From Actinopolymorpha cephalotaxi (lineage in GTDB: Bacteria; Actinomycetota; Actinomycetes; Propionibacteriales; Actinopolymorphaceae), in contig NZ_JACBZA010000001.1 of assembly GCF_013408535.1 (NCBI RefSeq), positions 6,346,850-6,410,849 on the forward strand: a DNA stretch of 64,000 nucleotides, given 5' to 3'. Positions 25,985 through 33,654 of this stretch are shown piece after piece. A model generated the notes under the pieces. That model ran no database searches. It had not been told where the DNA came from and worked only from the letters and a program-made list of their open reading frames with translations. How positions within the stretch are numbered: position 1 is the first letter of the stretch; each line of letters begins with the position of its first letter. The translations under genes and the position numbers were made by a program.

Positions 25985-26806
25985 TCAGGTACCGGCGAGG
26001 AGCTCCACGACGGGGGCGAAGTCCTCGATGGAGTGCTGGGCGATCGTCACGTAGGAGATGCCGAGCTGCTCCCGGCGCCGGAGCAGGGTGTCGGCGATCT
26101 CCCGCGGGGTGCCGCGGAGCCTGCTGAAGGAGTCGGCCGGCAGGTCGCGGACCAGTGCGCGCATCGCCTCGGGCACGTCACCGTCGCCGACGACGAGGAC
26201 GTTGGCCGCCAGCTCCAGCTCGTCCAGCCGGCTGCCGACGAGGGCGCGGAGTTCGGCGACCTTGGCCGCGAGGGCGTCCTCGTTCACGTGGTGGGGAAGA
26301 GGCAGCGCGAGCGTGTCGGCCTCGGCGGCGGCGAGTTCGACCAGCGGGGGCGCGATGCCGGCGAGCAGGATCCGCGGTGCCGGCCGCCCGCTGGTGGCGA
26401 ACTGCCGGCGCACGGCGGTGATCGTCTCGGCGACCTGCCCCACCCGCTCGGCCGCGCCGCCGAACTTCCGGCCGAGTCGCTCCGCCTCGCCGGCGGCCTG
26501 CGGTCGGCCGGCGCCGAGACCGAGCTCGAAGCGGTGGTCGGACAACAGGTCGAGGGTGGCGGTCTCGTGCGCGACCGCGGCGGGCGCGTGCAGGGGCGCG
26601 GCCAGAACGTGCGTGCCGAGGCGGAGGGTCGAGGTGGCCGCGGCGGCCGCGCTCAGGCCGACGAACGGCGCCGGCACCCAGAGCCCGTCGGGCATCAGCA
26701 TGGTGGCGTAGCCGAGCCGTTCGATGCGTTGGGCGATGGCGAGCCAGGACGAGCCGTCGGGAGTGAACGCGACGGCGGCACCGAAGCGGAACGTGCGTGT
26801 GGTCAT
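25985..26806 (-). CDS. LLM class flavin/F420-dependent oxidoreductase
   Basis: A 273-residue protein of the luciferase-like TIM-barrel group: FRFGAAVAFTPDGSSWLAIAQRIERLGYATMLMPDG at the start, then LRLGTHVLAAPLHAPAAVAHETATLDLLSDHRFELGLGAG. This pattern is common in F420-dependent actinobacterial oxidoreductases. The GTPREIADTLLRRREQLGISYVTI ending is typical. The substrate is unknown. It is divergent from an aldo/keto reductase, and the 84-bp gap holds an imperfect palindrome, so the two may be controlled together. Confidence 0.85.
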   Translation of the reverse strand: MTTRTFRFGAAVAFTPDGSSWLAIAQRIERLGYATMLMPDGLWVPAPFVGLSAAAAATSTLRLGTHVLAAPLHAPAAVAHETATLDLLSDHRFELGLGAGRPQAAGEAERLGRKFGGAAERVGQVAETITAVRRQFATSGRPAPRILLAGIAPPLVELAAAEADTLALPLPHHVNEDALAAKVAELRALVGSRLDELELAANVLVVGDGDVPEAMRALVRDLPADSFSRLRGTPREIADTLLRRREQLGISYVTIAQHSIEDFAPVVELLAGT

Positions 26807-26823
26807 GGTGAACCTTCCGAAGA

Positions 26824-26847
26824 TCGTACGAGAACAGTATCATACGA
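26824..26847. promoter_or_regulatory. Imperfect palindrome in shared divergent promoter
   Basis: TCGTACGAGA (26824-26833) and TATCATACGA (26838-26847) pair at 8 of 10 positions around ACAG. The right arm contains TATGAT on the minus strand, a fair -10 for the LLM gene, so a bound regulator could control that promoter. Confidence 0.45.
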
Positions 26848-26890
26848 AATTCAGAATAACCCCAGGTGTCGCGGAAGGTATGGTCGGCGG

Positions 26891-27787
26891 ATGCGATCCG
26901 AGGAGATCACCGCGGCCGCCGCGGGCACCTGGAAGCTCGGCGACGTCACCGTCAACCGGATGGGCTTCGGCTCGATGCGGATCACCGCCGACCCCGACCG
27001 CGACCGTGCCCTCGCCGTGCTGCGCCGGGCGGCCGAGCTGGGCGTGAACCACTTCGACACCGCCGCGTTCTACGTGTCACCGGGCGGCACGCTCGGCGTC
27101 GGCACCGGACCGGCGAGGTACGCCACGGAGCTGATCCGGGACGCGCTCTCGCCGTACTCCGGCGACTTGGTGGTGGCCACCAAGGTCGGCCCCGGCATCG
27201 ACCCGGACAAGGGCTTCTACCAGGCGACCACGTCGGCGCAGCTGCGCAGCCAGGTCGAGGAGAACCTCCGCCGGCTCGGCCGCGACCACCTCGACCTGGT
27301 GAACCTCCGCATCATCAAGAAGGCCGGGCACGACTCGATCGCGGAGCGGTTCGGCGCGCTGGCGCGGCTGCGTGACGAGGGGCTGATCCGGCACCTCGGC
27401 CTGTCGAACGTACGTCAGGACCACCTTGACGAGGCGCAGGCCATCGCACCCGTGGTCTGCGTACAGAACCCCTACGGCCTGGACTACAAGCGCGAGGAGG
27501 ACGAGCTCGTCCGCACCTGCGAGGAGCGGGGGATCGCGTACGTGCCGTTCTTCGCCATCGCCGGCGCCGAACGCGAGGCGGGCGCGACGTCCGACCACAG
27601 CGCGGCGGTGCGGGCCGTCGCCCGCGCGCACGGTGTCACTCCGCATCAGGTACGCCTGGCCTGGACCCTGCACCAGGGTCCGCACGTGCTGGCGATCCCG
27701 GGCACCGGCGACCCGTCGCATCTGGCCGACAACGTGGCCGCCGGCGCGCTGCGGTTCACCGCCGACGAGCTCGCCGTCCTCGGCTGA
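26891..27787 (+). CDS. Aldo/keto reductase
   Basis: A 298-residue TIM-barrel reductase. NHFDTAAFY supplies the catalytic Asp and Tyr and VVATKVG the Lys. At the fourth tetrad position, where many relatives have His in a LLQLH-type strand, this protein reads LDLVNLRI, a substitution found in one aldo/keto reductase subgroup. It should reduce an aldehyde or ketone with NADPH. The C-terminal VLAIPGTGDPSHLADNVAA is the cofactor phosphate-binding region. The start at 26891 gives the usual short leader. It is divergent from the LLM gene. Confidence 0.87.
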   Translation: MRSEEITAAAAGTWKLGDVTVNRMGFGSMRITADPDRDRALAVLRRAAELGVNHFDTAAFYVSPGGTLGVGTGPARYATELIRDALSPYSGDLVVATKVGPGIDPDKGFYQATTSAQLRSQVEENLRRLGRDHLDLVNLRIIKKAGHDSIAERFGALARLRDEGLIRHLGLSNVRQDHLDEAQAIAPVVCVQNPYGLDYKREEDELVRTCEERGIAYVPFFAIAGAEREAGATSDHSAAVRAVARAHGVTPHQVRLAWTLHQGPHVLAIPGTGDPSHLADNVAAGALRFTADELAVLG

Positions 27788-27809
27788 CTCCGGGCTGACT
27801 TCGAGCGGC

Positions 27810-28460
27810 CTATGGATCGGCCGGTTCGTCGAGTACGTCGCTCGGATCGACGGCGAGATCTCCCCAGGCGACGGCGACCAGCCGGCCCCGATGTGGCCGC
27901 GTCGTCACGGTCTCGGTGTTGGCGAGCGGATGTGCCAGCGTCCAGCGAGGGGTGACGTTGGCGAGGACGGCAGGCAGGGTACAGCGGTACAACCCGCCGT
28001 GACCGACCAGGACAGTCGTACCCTCCCGGGTTGTCAGCCCGGTTGTCAGCTCGTCGACCAGGGACCGGAACCGCGCCCGGATCTCGTGCAGGTTCTCGCC
28101 GCCGCCCACCCGGCGGTCGCCCTCGCCGCGCGCAAGCCAGGCGAGCAGGACCTCGTCGTATTCGCGCCAGTGCGCGGGTTCGCCGCTTCCCTCGTAGCAG
28201 CCGACGTCGAACTCGCGGAGGGCGTCGGAGACGACGACGGGCGCACCGAGTGCGTCACCCACAATGTGCGCGGTCTGCACGGCCCGCAGCAACGGACTCG
28301 TGTAGATGCCGATCGTTGTCCGGCCCGCCAGCCGATGGGCGAGCGCCGTCGCCTGCTCGCGGCCGCGGTCTGTCAGCGGGGGACTCGGCTCGTGGTTGGC
28401 GAACACGTTCAGCAGGTTCGCGTGACTCTCCCCGTGGCGGGCGAAGATCAGCTGCTTCAT
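27810..28460 (-). CDS. Histidine phosphatase (phosphoglycerate-mutase-like) family protein
   Basis: A 216-residue protein starting MKQLIFARHGESHANLL, where RHGE is the phosphohistidine motif. The second His lies in TTVLVGHGGLYRCTLP. LTDRGREQATALAHRL and the SPLLRAVQTAHIV arginine segment complete the active site. Members are phosphatases for sugar phosphates, nucleotides or cobalamin precursors; nothing here chooses among them. The ATG at 28460 directly begins the conserved strand. It is divergent from the 2'-5' RNA ligase-like gene, only 17 nt away. Confidence 0.87.
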   Translation of the reverse strand: MKQLIFARHGESHANLLNVFANHEPSPPLTDRGREQATALAHRLAGRTTIGIYTSPLLRAVQTAHIVGDALGAPVVVSDALREFDVGCYEGSGEPAHWREYDEVLLAWLARGEGDRRVGGGENLHEIRARFRSLVDELTTGLTTREGTTVLVGHGGLYRCTLPAVLANVTPRWTLAHPLANTETVTTRPHRGRLVAVAWGDLAVDPSDVLDEPADP

Positions 28461-28477
28461 CGATCCATACTGCTCAC

Positions 28478-29029
28478 ATGCCGTCGACCCGGACACCGCC
28501 GAGCGAGAGCGCGGTGATCGTGGCGGTGCGCGAGGCGGAGCCGGTGGTGGGTCACCTCCGGTCCCGGCTGGACCCGTCCGCGGCGTGGGGCGTCCCCGCG
28601 CACGTGACGGTCCTCTACCCGTTCGTCCCGCCGGAGCTGATCGACGCTGCGGTGCTGGCCAGGGCGGGCGAGGCGATCCGCACGGTCGCGTCCTTCCGGG
28701 CCACCTTCGCCCGCGTCGAGTGGTTCGGCGACCAGGTGGTGTGGCTGGCTCCGGAACCGGCCCGGGCGTTCGCCGAGCTGACCGCCGCGGTGTGCGAACG
28801 CTTCCCGGAGTTTCCGCCGTACGGCGGTGCGTTCGCCGAGGTGGTGCCTCATCTCACCGTCGGCGACGGTGCGCCGGCAGCCGAACTCCGCCAGGCAGCC
28901 GAACACGTGCGCGGCCACCTCCCGATCAGCACGGAGGTGGCCGCGGCACAGGTCATCTGCGGGTCGCCGGAGCCGGGGTCGTGGCAGTCGTGGCGCCCCG
29001 TCGCCGAGCTTCCTCTCGGCCGGCCCTGA
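28478..29029 (+). CDS. 2'-5' RNA ligase (2H phosphoesterase) family protein
   Basis: A 183-residue protein with the two His-x-Thr motifs of the 2H superfamily: HVTVLYP (near residue 43) and HLTVGDG (near residue 126), each followed by a beta strand. Members ligate or hydrolyse 2',5'- or 2',3'-cyclic phosphodiester bonds in RNA or nucleotides. The stand-alone bacterial copies are mostly of unknown role. A short hairpin starts at the last base of the region after its stop. The gene is divergent from the histidine phosphatase. Confidence 0.84.
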   Translation: MPSTRTPPSESAVIVAVREAEPVVGHLRSRLDPSAAWGVPAHVTVLYPFVPPELIDAAVLARAGEAIRTVASFRATFARVEWFGDQVVWLAPEPARAFAELTAAVCERFPEFPPYGGAFAEVVPHLTVGDGAPAAELRQAAEHVRGHLPISTEVAAAQVICGSPEPGSWQSWRPVAELPLGRP

Positions 29030-29057
29030 GGCAACCGTTCGCTTGGGTGAGGTTGCC
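29030..29057 (+). terminator. Short stem-loop terminator
   Basis: GGCAACC (29030-29036) pairs with GGTTGCC (29051-29057) across a 14-nt loop, starting right after the stop codon at 29027-29029. A 7-bp stem without a T-run is only a moderate candidate. Confidence 0.4.
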
Positions 29058-29139
29058 GTTGGCACGAGTTTGAGTCCCGCTGCCTGCGGAATGACGAGGG
29101 CGACACGTGCTGTGGCGGCAGATCCGGGGGGATTGTGGG

Positions 29140-30942
29140 ATGCGCACACGTCGCCTGCTGCTCGTGGCCGTCGTCGTACTCGCCCTGTTCGTCGTCGGGA
29201 AATCCGTCATGGCGAGCCAACCAGCCGGCGGGGGCGACTCCCACGACGCGGCCCGGCCGGCGACCCCCGGCCCGCAGCTCGCCCGGAGCGGAGTCATTAA
29301 GCCGGCCGTTCCAGTTGTGGCGGACACCGGCGCGGCGAAGGCTGCTCCGGATCCGCCTTCGCCCTCGGCGGATCCGCAGACGCAGAAGTATCGCCGCACA
29401 CATTCCGGCGACGCCGACGACGAAGGACGGCAGAAGGGGTCGACCCCGACTGCCGTTGCACGACCGGTCACGAGGCCGGACGTGTCCGACGAACTCGGCC
29501 CTCCGCTTCCGGGGCCCCCCGGGCTGCCTGTGCGCACGGTGTCCCGGCCGGTAGGTGAACATCGTGGCGAGGGCCCGCGAGGTCCGGACAGGCTGTCGGT
29601 CTTTCGTAACACGACGGTTCCCGTCACCACGGGCCGAACCGGTGCCGCCTCCGAGCCCAGCACGGACCAGTCCGGACGGAACATCTTCGCCACCGGCAAC
29701 TACCACGCGGAGTTCTCCCGGGACAGCGGAGCGACGTGGACCGGCCTGGACCCGTTCACGTTGTTCGGTCCGGGTTTCTGCTGCGACCAGGTCACCGCCT
29801 ACGACCCCGGGCGCAACCGTCAGTACTGGATTCTGCAGTACCTTCCGAGCCTGCTCGGTGGGCCCGGCTTCGACCACCTGACGCTGGCCAACTCCGCGGG
29901 CGGCGACTTCGTCCACTGGTGCCCGTACGTCATCACCCCGAGAACCTTCGGACGGCCGAAGGACGAGAGCTTCGACTTCAACGACCTGGTAGTCGGAACC
30001 CGTTACCTCTATCTGACCTCGCGCTTCATCCGGGTGCAGGACCGTGGCTACACGGTGGTGCCGCTCGCGATGGTGGCCCGGATATCGCTGAACGACCTGG
30101 CCAGGTGCCGGCCCGCCCACTACGACGTGGTCCTGCGGACCGATCTGCGGCTGCCGCGGGTGGCGCAGGGCATCACCGATGTCGCCTACGCCGCATCGAC
30201 CAGCCCGGCCGTCGGTCAGGGGCGGAACCTGCGCATGCTCGTCTGGCCCGAGAACACCCGTGTCGTGCGGACCGTGGACCGGCGGGTGCCGCCGTACATC
30301 CACATCTCACCGGCGAGCGGCGCCGTCGACCCGAACTGTGCGAGCGAGGACGGCAAGGTCAACAACTGGTGCGAGTTCGTCGACAGCGACGTGCTCGGCG
30401 CCGCCCGCGGCAACGGATATCTGTGGTTCTCCTGGAGTGCTCGGCAGTACGGCGCCAGGCGTCCGTTCCCCTACACGAGGATCACCAAGCTTCGCGAGTC
30501 CGATCTTCGCGTGCTCGACAACCGTGACGTCTACAGCAAGGACGTCGCTCACGTGTATGCCTCGCTCGCACCGGACGGCCGTGGCCACGTCGGCCTGGTC
30601 GACAGCTTCGGAGGCGGTACCGGCAGACGTCATGTCTTCCCCGGCGGGATGGTCGGGGTCTTCGACGACCTCAGCCCGAGAATCCCTTCGGTGAACTATT
30701 TCCTCCGCGGTCACGGCGGCGGGTGCACGTTCGAGGAGGGCTCGTCGTCGGGCCGCTGGGGCGACTACCTCTCCATCCGCGGCTGGCCCACGGGCGACGG
30801 TGTGTGGAACGCCACGACGTACGTACGCGACGACAACTCACCGAACTTCTGCCCTGATCGCCGCGCACGTGTGACCATCAAGAACGTCGCCTTCGGCCGC
30901 GAACGCGACCGCGGCAACTACGAGCGGTTCGCCAACTCCTGA
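29140..30942 (+). CDS. Large exported Asp-box (sialidase-fold-like) protein of unknown function
   Basis: A 600-residue protein. Residues 6-25 (LLLVAVVVLALFVVG) are a signal anchor. Residues 30-180 are Pro/Gly/Ala-rich and probably disordered. From about residue 185 the sequence is beta-rich with FSRDSGATW, an exact Asp-box (S-x-D-x-G-x-T-W), as in sialidase-type propellers. Aromatic- and Cys-containing segments (FCCDQVTAYDP, WCPYV, NNWCEFVDSD, GGGCTFEEG) suggest disulphides, fitting export. I see no catalytic pattern of known sialidases, so it may be a binding or structural propeller. The ATG at 29140 follows GGGGGGATT and begins the anchor. A strong hairpin ends the gene. Confidence 0.7.
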   Translation: MRTRRLLLVAVVVLALFVVGKSVMASQPAGGGDSHDAARPATPGPQLARSGVIKPAVPVVADTGAAKAAPDPPSPSADPQTQKYRRTHSGDADDEGRQKGSTPTAVARPVTRPDVSDELGPPLPGPPGLPVRTVSRPVGEHRGEGPRGPDRLSVFRNTTVPVTTGRTGAASEPSTDQSGRNIFATGNYHAEFSRDSGATWTGLDPFTLFGPGFCCDQVTAYDPGRNRQYWILQYLPSLLGGPGFDHLTLANSAGGDFVHWCPYVITPRTFGRPKDESFDFNDLVVGTRYLYLTSRFIRVQDRGYTVVPLAMVARISLNDLARCRPAHYDVVLRTDLRLPRVAQGITDVAYAASTSPAVGQGRNLRMLVWPENTRVVRTVDRRVPPYIHISPASGAVDPNCASEDGKVNNWCEFVDSDVLGAARGNGYLWFSWSARQYGARRPFPYTRITKLRESDLRVLDNRDVYSKDVAHVYASLAPDGRGHVGLVDSFGGGTGRRHVFPGGMVGVFDDLSPRIPSVNYFLRGHGGGCTFEEGSSSGRWGDYLSIRGWPTGDGVWNATTYVRDDNSPNFCPDRRARVTIKNVAFGRERDRGNYERFANS

Positions 30943-30945
30943 TTG

Positions 30946-31002
30946 ACACCCGCACGGGCCGGGCCGCACAGAACCGCTGGTGCGGCCCCGGCCGTGGGGT
31001 GT
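30946..31002. terminator. Strong bidirectional stem-loop terminator
   Basis: About 22 paired bases (left arm from 30946, right arm ending 31002) with two small bulges surround a 12-nt loop. It lies between the convergent stops at 30942 and 31027 and can serve both genes. Confidence 0.8.
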
Positions 31003-31026
31003 GAGCTGGCCTGGGAAGAACTTCGG

Positions 31027-32223
31027 TCAGGTCAGCTTGCGGTAGTCGGTGGGCGACCAGCCGAGCATCGCCTCGATCCGGACCATGCCCGACTGCTCCA
31101 GCAGGGTGACCGGGTTGGCGCCGTCGAACCGGTAGAGGCCGGTGCCGGCGTCGCGGAACCGTGCGTACGACTGGTCGGCGTACCACTGCATCGCCTGGCG
31201 GTACGCGGGGTCCGGCCGAAGCGTGGACAGCTGCAGCAGGTTGGCGAAGAAGATCGCGTGGAAGCGGGCCGGCTGGGTGAAGTAGCGCTCGTTCTCGGCG
31301 TAGAACGCGAGCGCCTTCGTGGCGGTGTCGGCGGCCTGGTCGAGGTAGGCGCGGTTGCCGGTCGCGCGGTAGAGCAGGGCACCGGCACCGATCATGACGC
31401 CCTGGTTGTAGGACCACTGCGTCTTCTGGATGTTGCCGGCGAGGTCGACGTGGTCCCAGTACAGGCCGTTCGGGGCCAGCATGTAGGTGCGTGTCCAGTC
31501 GTACATCCGGGTGGACCACTCGAGGTAGCGCGGCTGCTTGGTGGCGAGGTAGAGGTGCAGGCCGACCTCGGCGCCGGGAGCGTTGGAGACGGTGTTGCGG
31601 TCCTGGCTCCAGGGCGCCTGGGTCCAGAACACCCCGCCGGGGCACGGGTGCGTCGGGTCGTCGTCCCAGCCGAACACCACCAGGTCGAAGATCTGAGCCG
31701 CGCGGCGCAGCGAGGGCGCGTGCCCGCCGGCCGTCATCAGGTGCCGCTGCAGGTCGGCCAGGCCGATCCACTCGTTGTCGTCGTAGAACTTGTCACCGCC
31801 CTGGCCGAGCGGCGGGCGCAGGTAGGAGTCGTAGCCGGGCGGGTCGGTCTGGTCGTTCCAGTACTTCTCCACCGCGGCGAACCGGTCCCGCACGTCGGCG
31901 GCGTACCGGGCGCCCACTCCCGGAAGGCCGGCCATGTCCTGGGTCGCCACCATCGCCTGGGAGAACGGCCAGACGTAGGAGTACGCGTTGCCGCCCGCGT
32001 GCGGGTACTCCTCCAGGTAGAGCGAGTTCGTGGGGTCGTAGAAGTACTTCTGCAGGGCGGTGTAGCTGGCCTGGGCGCGCCGGGCGTACCGGCTCAGGGT
32101 CGCCGTCGAAATCGTGTCGGCGTACGCAGGGGTGGACACCGCGCCGACCGCCGCGGTCGTGGCCGCGGCCACTCCGCCGAGCAGGACGGCCCGTCGCGAC
32201 GGGGCGCTGAAATGCTGGGTCAC
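31027..32223 (-). CDS. Exported GH76-type alpha-1,6-mannanase-like glycosidase
   Basis: A 398-residue protein with a Tat-like signal (APSRRAVLLGGVAAATTAAVGAV...AYA). The mature part is an alpha/alpha barrel; FYDDNEWIGLADLQ carries the adjacent catalytic Asp pair (148-149) diagnostic of GH76, and GGVFWTQ, NAPGAEVGLHLY and WSYNQGVMIGAGALLY are the further barrel helices. GH76 enzymes cut alpha-1,6-mannan such as fungal wall mannan. The GTG at 32223 has GGAGG 7 nt upstream and begins right before the signal. It is divergent from a GntR/LacI-type regulator, with repeated TTGGTAT elements between. Confidence 0.82.
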   Translation of the reverse strand: MTQHFSAPSRRAVLLGGVAAATTAAVGAVSTPAYADTISTATLSRYARRAQASYTALQKYFYDPTNSLYLEEYPHAGGNAYSYVWPFSQAMVATQDMAGLPGVGARYAADVRDRFAAVEKYWNDQTDPPGYDSYLRPPLGQGGDKFYDDNEWIGLADLQRHLMTAGGHAPSLRRAAQIFDLVVFGWDDDPTHPCPGGVFWTQAPWSQDRNTVSNAPGAEVGLHLYLATKQPRYLEWSTRMYDWTRTYMLAPNGLYWDHVDLAGNIQKTQWSYNQGVMIGAGALLYRATGNRAYLDQAADTATKALAFYAENERYFTQPARFHAIFFANLLQLSTLRPDPAYRQAMQWYADQSYARFRDAGTGLYRFDGANPVTLLEQSGMVRIEAMLGWSPTDYRKLT

Positions 32224-32273
32224 GGGAAACCTCCGAGTCGATGTGCCGCCTGGCACGGGACTCAAAGTGCACC

Positions 32274-32414
32274 GGATATACCAACAAGTCAACGGCTGCT
32301 TTCGTCCGTATGCGGTCATCGCTGCTCTGCCACCAATCCCCTTGTGTGGTGGAGGATTGTGACCGAACGGGCACCGGATCGGATTGGTATGTCGGTGGCC
32401 CACAAATGGTATGT
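32274..32414. promoter_or_regulatory. Three TTGGTAT-type elements, operator candidates
   Basis: TTGGTATATCC reads on the minus strand at 32274-32284; TTGGTATGT (32384-32392) and ATGGTATGT (32406-32414) read on the plus strand, 22 bp apart, two helical turns. One copy faces the mannanase start and two face the regulator start, fitting one repressor that controls both genes. Confidence 0.5.
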
Positions 32415-32434
32415 GAACGAAGTCTGGAGAGCCG

Positions 32435-33562
32435 GTGCCCGAGCACTTCCTGTACGAGCGCCTCTACGACTTCGTGCTGGAGGAGATCGCCGAGAGCCGG
32501 CTGCGTCCCGGCGACCGGGTGCCGTCGGAGACCGAGCTGGCCGAGCGGTTCGGCGTCAGCCGGATCACCTCCAAGCGGGCGCTGCGGATGCTCGCCGACG
32601 CCGGCGTGGTCGAACGTCAGCGCGGCAGGGGGTCGTTCGTGTCCGTCGACGCGCGAGGTGTGAAGGCCGTACGCGTGGCGGAGACCCCGGCGGCGCCGGC
32701 CGTTCGTGAACGCGCCGGAGGAACGGGATGCCTGGCGCTGCTGCTGCCCGACGCGTCCGAGACGTACGGCCTGGACCTGATGTGTGCCATCGAGGAGCGC
32801 GCCGCCGAGCACGGTTACCACCTCGTCGTACGGCGAACCCGCGACAGCCAGCAGGTCGAGGAGGAGGCGATCCGCGCGCTCGGCGGCGGCACCGTGGACG
32901 GAATGCTCGTCTTCCCGGTGCACGGGGAGTTCTACAACGCGAGTCTCGTCCGGCTCGTCCTGGACGGCTCCCCGCTGGTGCTGGTGGACCGCTACCTGCC
33001 CGGCATCCCGGCGTGCGCGGTGTGCACCGACAACGCGGCCGCGTGCCGGGTGCTGACGGAGTACGTCCTGGACCGGGGGCACACCGAGGTCGCGTTCGTG
33101 TCGCCACCGGTCGAGAACACCACCAGCATCGAGGAACGCATCCAGGGTTACCGATCCGCGTTGCGCGAGCGCGGTGTCCCGGCCGCCGGCGAGCGCTGTT
33201 TCACCGGCCTGCAGAGCACCCTGCCCGAGCCCGGCTCGGACAGCGAGGCGGGCTCGGACCGGGCCGCGATCCGCGCGTTCCTCGACCGCGAACCGGCCGT
33301 CACGGGGTTCGTCGTCTGTGAGTACAACCTCGCGGTCCTGTTGCGGGAGGTGCTGGCGGAGGTGGGCCGGTGGGATCCGGCCCGCTACCTGGTCGCCTGT
33401 TTCGACTCGCCCTGGTCGCGGGCGGCCGCGGCCTCGTTCCCGCACATCAGGCAGGGCCAGCAGGAGATGGGGCGGCGAGCCGTCGACCTCCTGGTCGCCC
33501 AGCTGAACGGTGAGGACGTTCCCCGCCGCTCCACCGTCCCGTTCGAGCTCGTGGTTCCATAA
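32435..33562 (+). CDS. GntR-type regulator with LacI/periplasmic-binding-protein sensor domain
   Basis: A 375-residue protein. Residues 5-70 are a GntR winged helix (VLEEIAESRLRPGDRVPSETELAERFGVSRITSKRALRMLADAGVVERQRGRGSFV). From residue 95 (CLALLLPDASETYGLDLMCAIEERAAEHGYHLVV) it has the two-lobe sugar-binding fold of LacI repressors, ending DLLVAQLNGEDVPRRSTVPFELVVP. This is the AraR arrangement, and such proteins respond to a sugar or oligosaccharide. It is divergent from the GH76 gene and directly precedes a second carbohydrate-active gene, so both are likely targets. The GTG at 32435 follows CTGGAGAG. Confidence 0.87.
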   Translation: MPEHFLYERLYDFVLEEIAESRLRPGDRVPSETELAERFGVSRITSKRALRMLADAGVVERQRGRGSFVSVDARGVKAVRVAETPAAPAVRERAGGTGCLALLLPDASETYGLDLMCAIEERAAEHGYHLVVRRTRDSQQVEEEAIRALGGGTVDGMLVFPVHGEFYNASLVRLVLDGSPLVLVDRYLPGIPACAVCTDNAAACRVLTEYVLDRGHTEVAFVSPPVENTTSIEERIQGYRSALRERGVPAAGERCFTGLQSTLPEPGSDSEAGSDRAAIRAFLDREPAVTGFVVCEYNLAVLLREVLAEVGRWDPARYLVACFDSPWSRAAAASFPHIRQGQQEMGRRAVDLLVAQLNGEDVPRRSTVPFELVVP

Positions 33563-33654
33563 CGGCCTGGGCCGAATCTGTACACATCGCTTGAAGTCCG
33601 GTGTGACAACCCGGAGCATCGATTCGTCACCAACGCTTCCCTGGGGGAGAACGG

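Noticed and set aside
23915-26890. A plus-strand frame of nearly 1000 codons that runs into the aldo/keto reductase
   Set aside because: It is antisense to the GH3 and LLM genes, with typical shadow composition; the real reductase begins at 26891.
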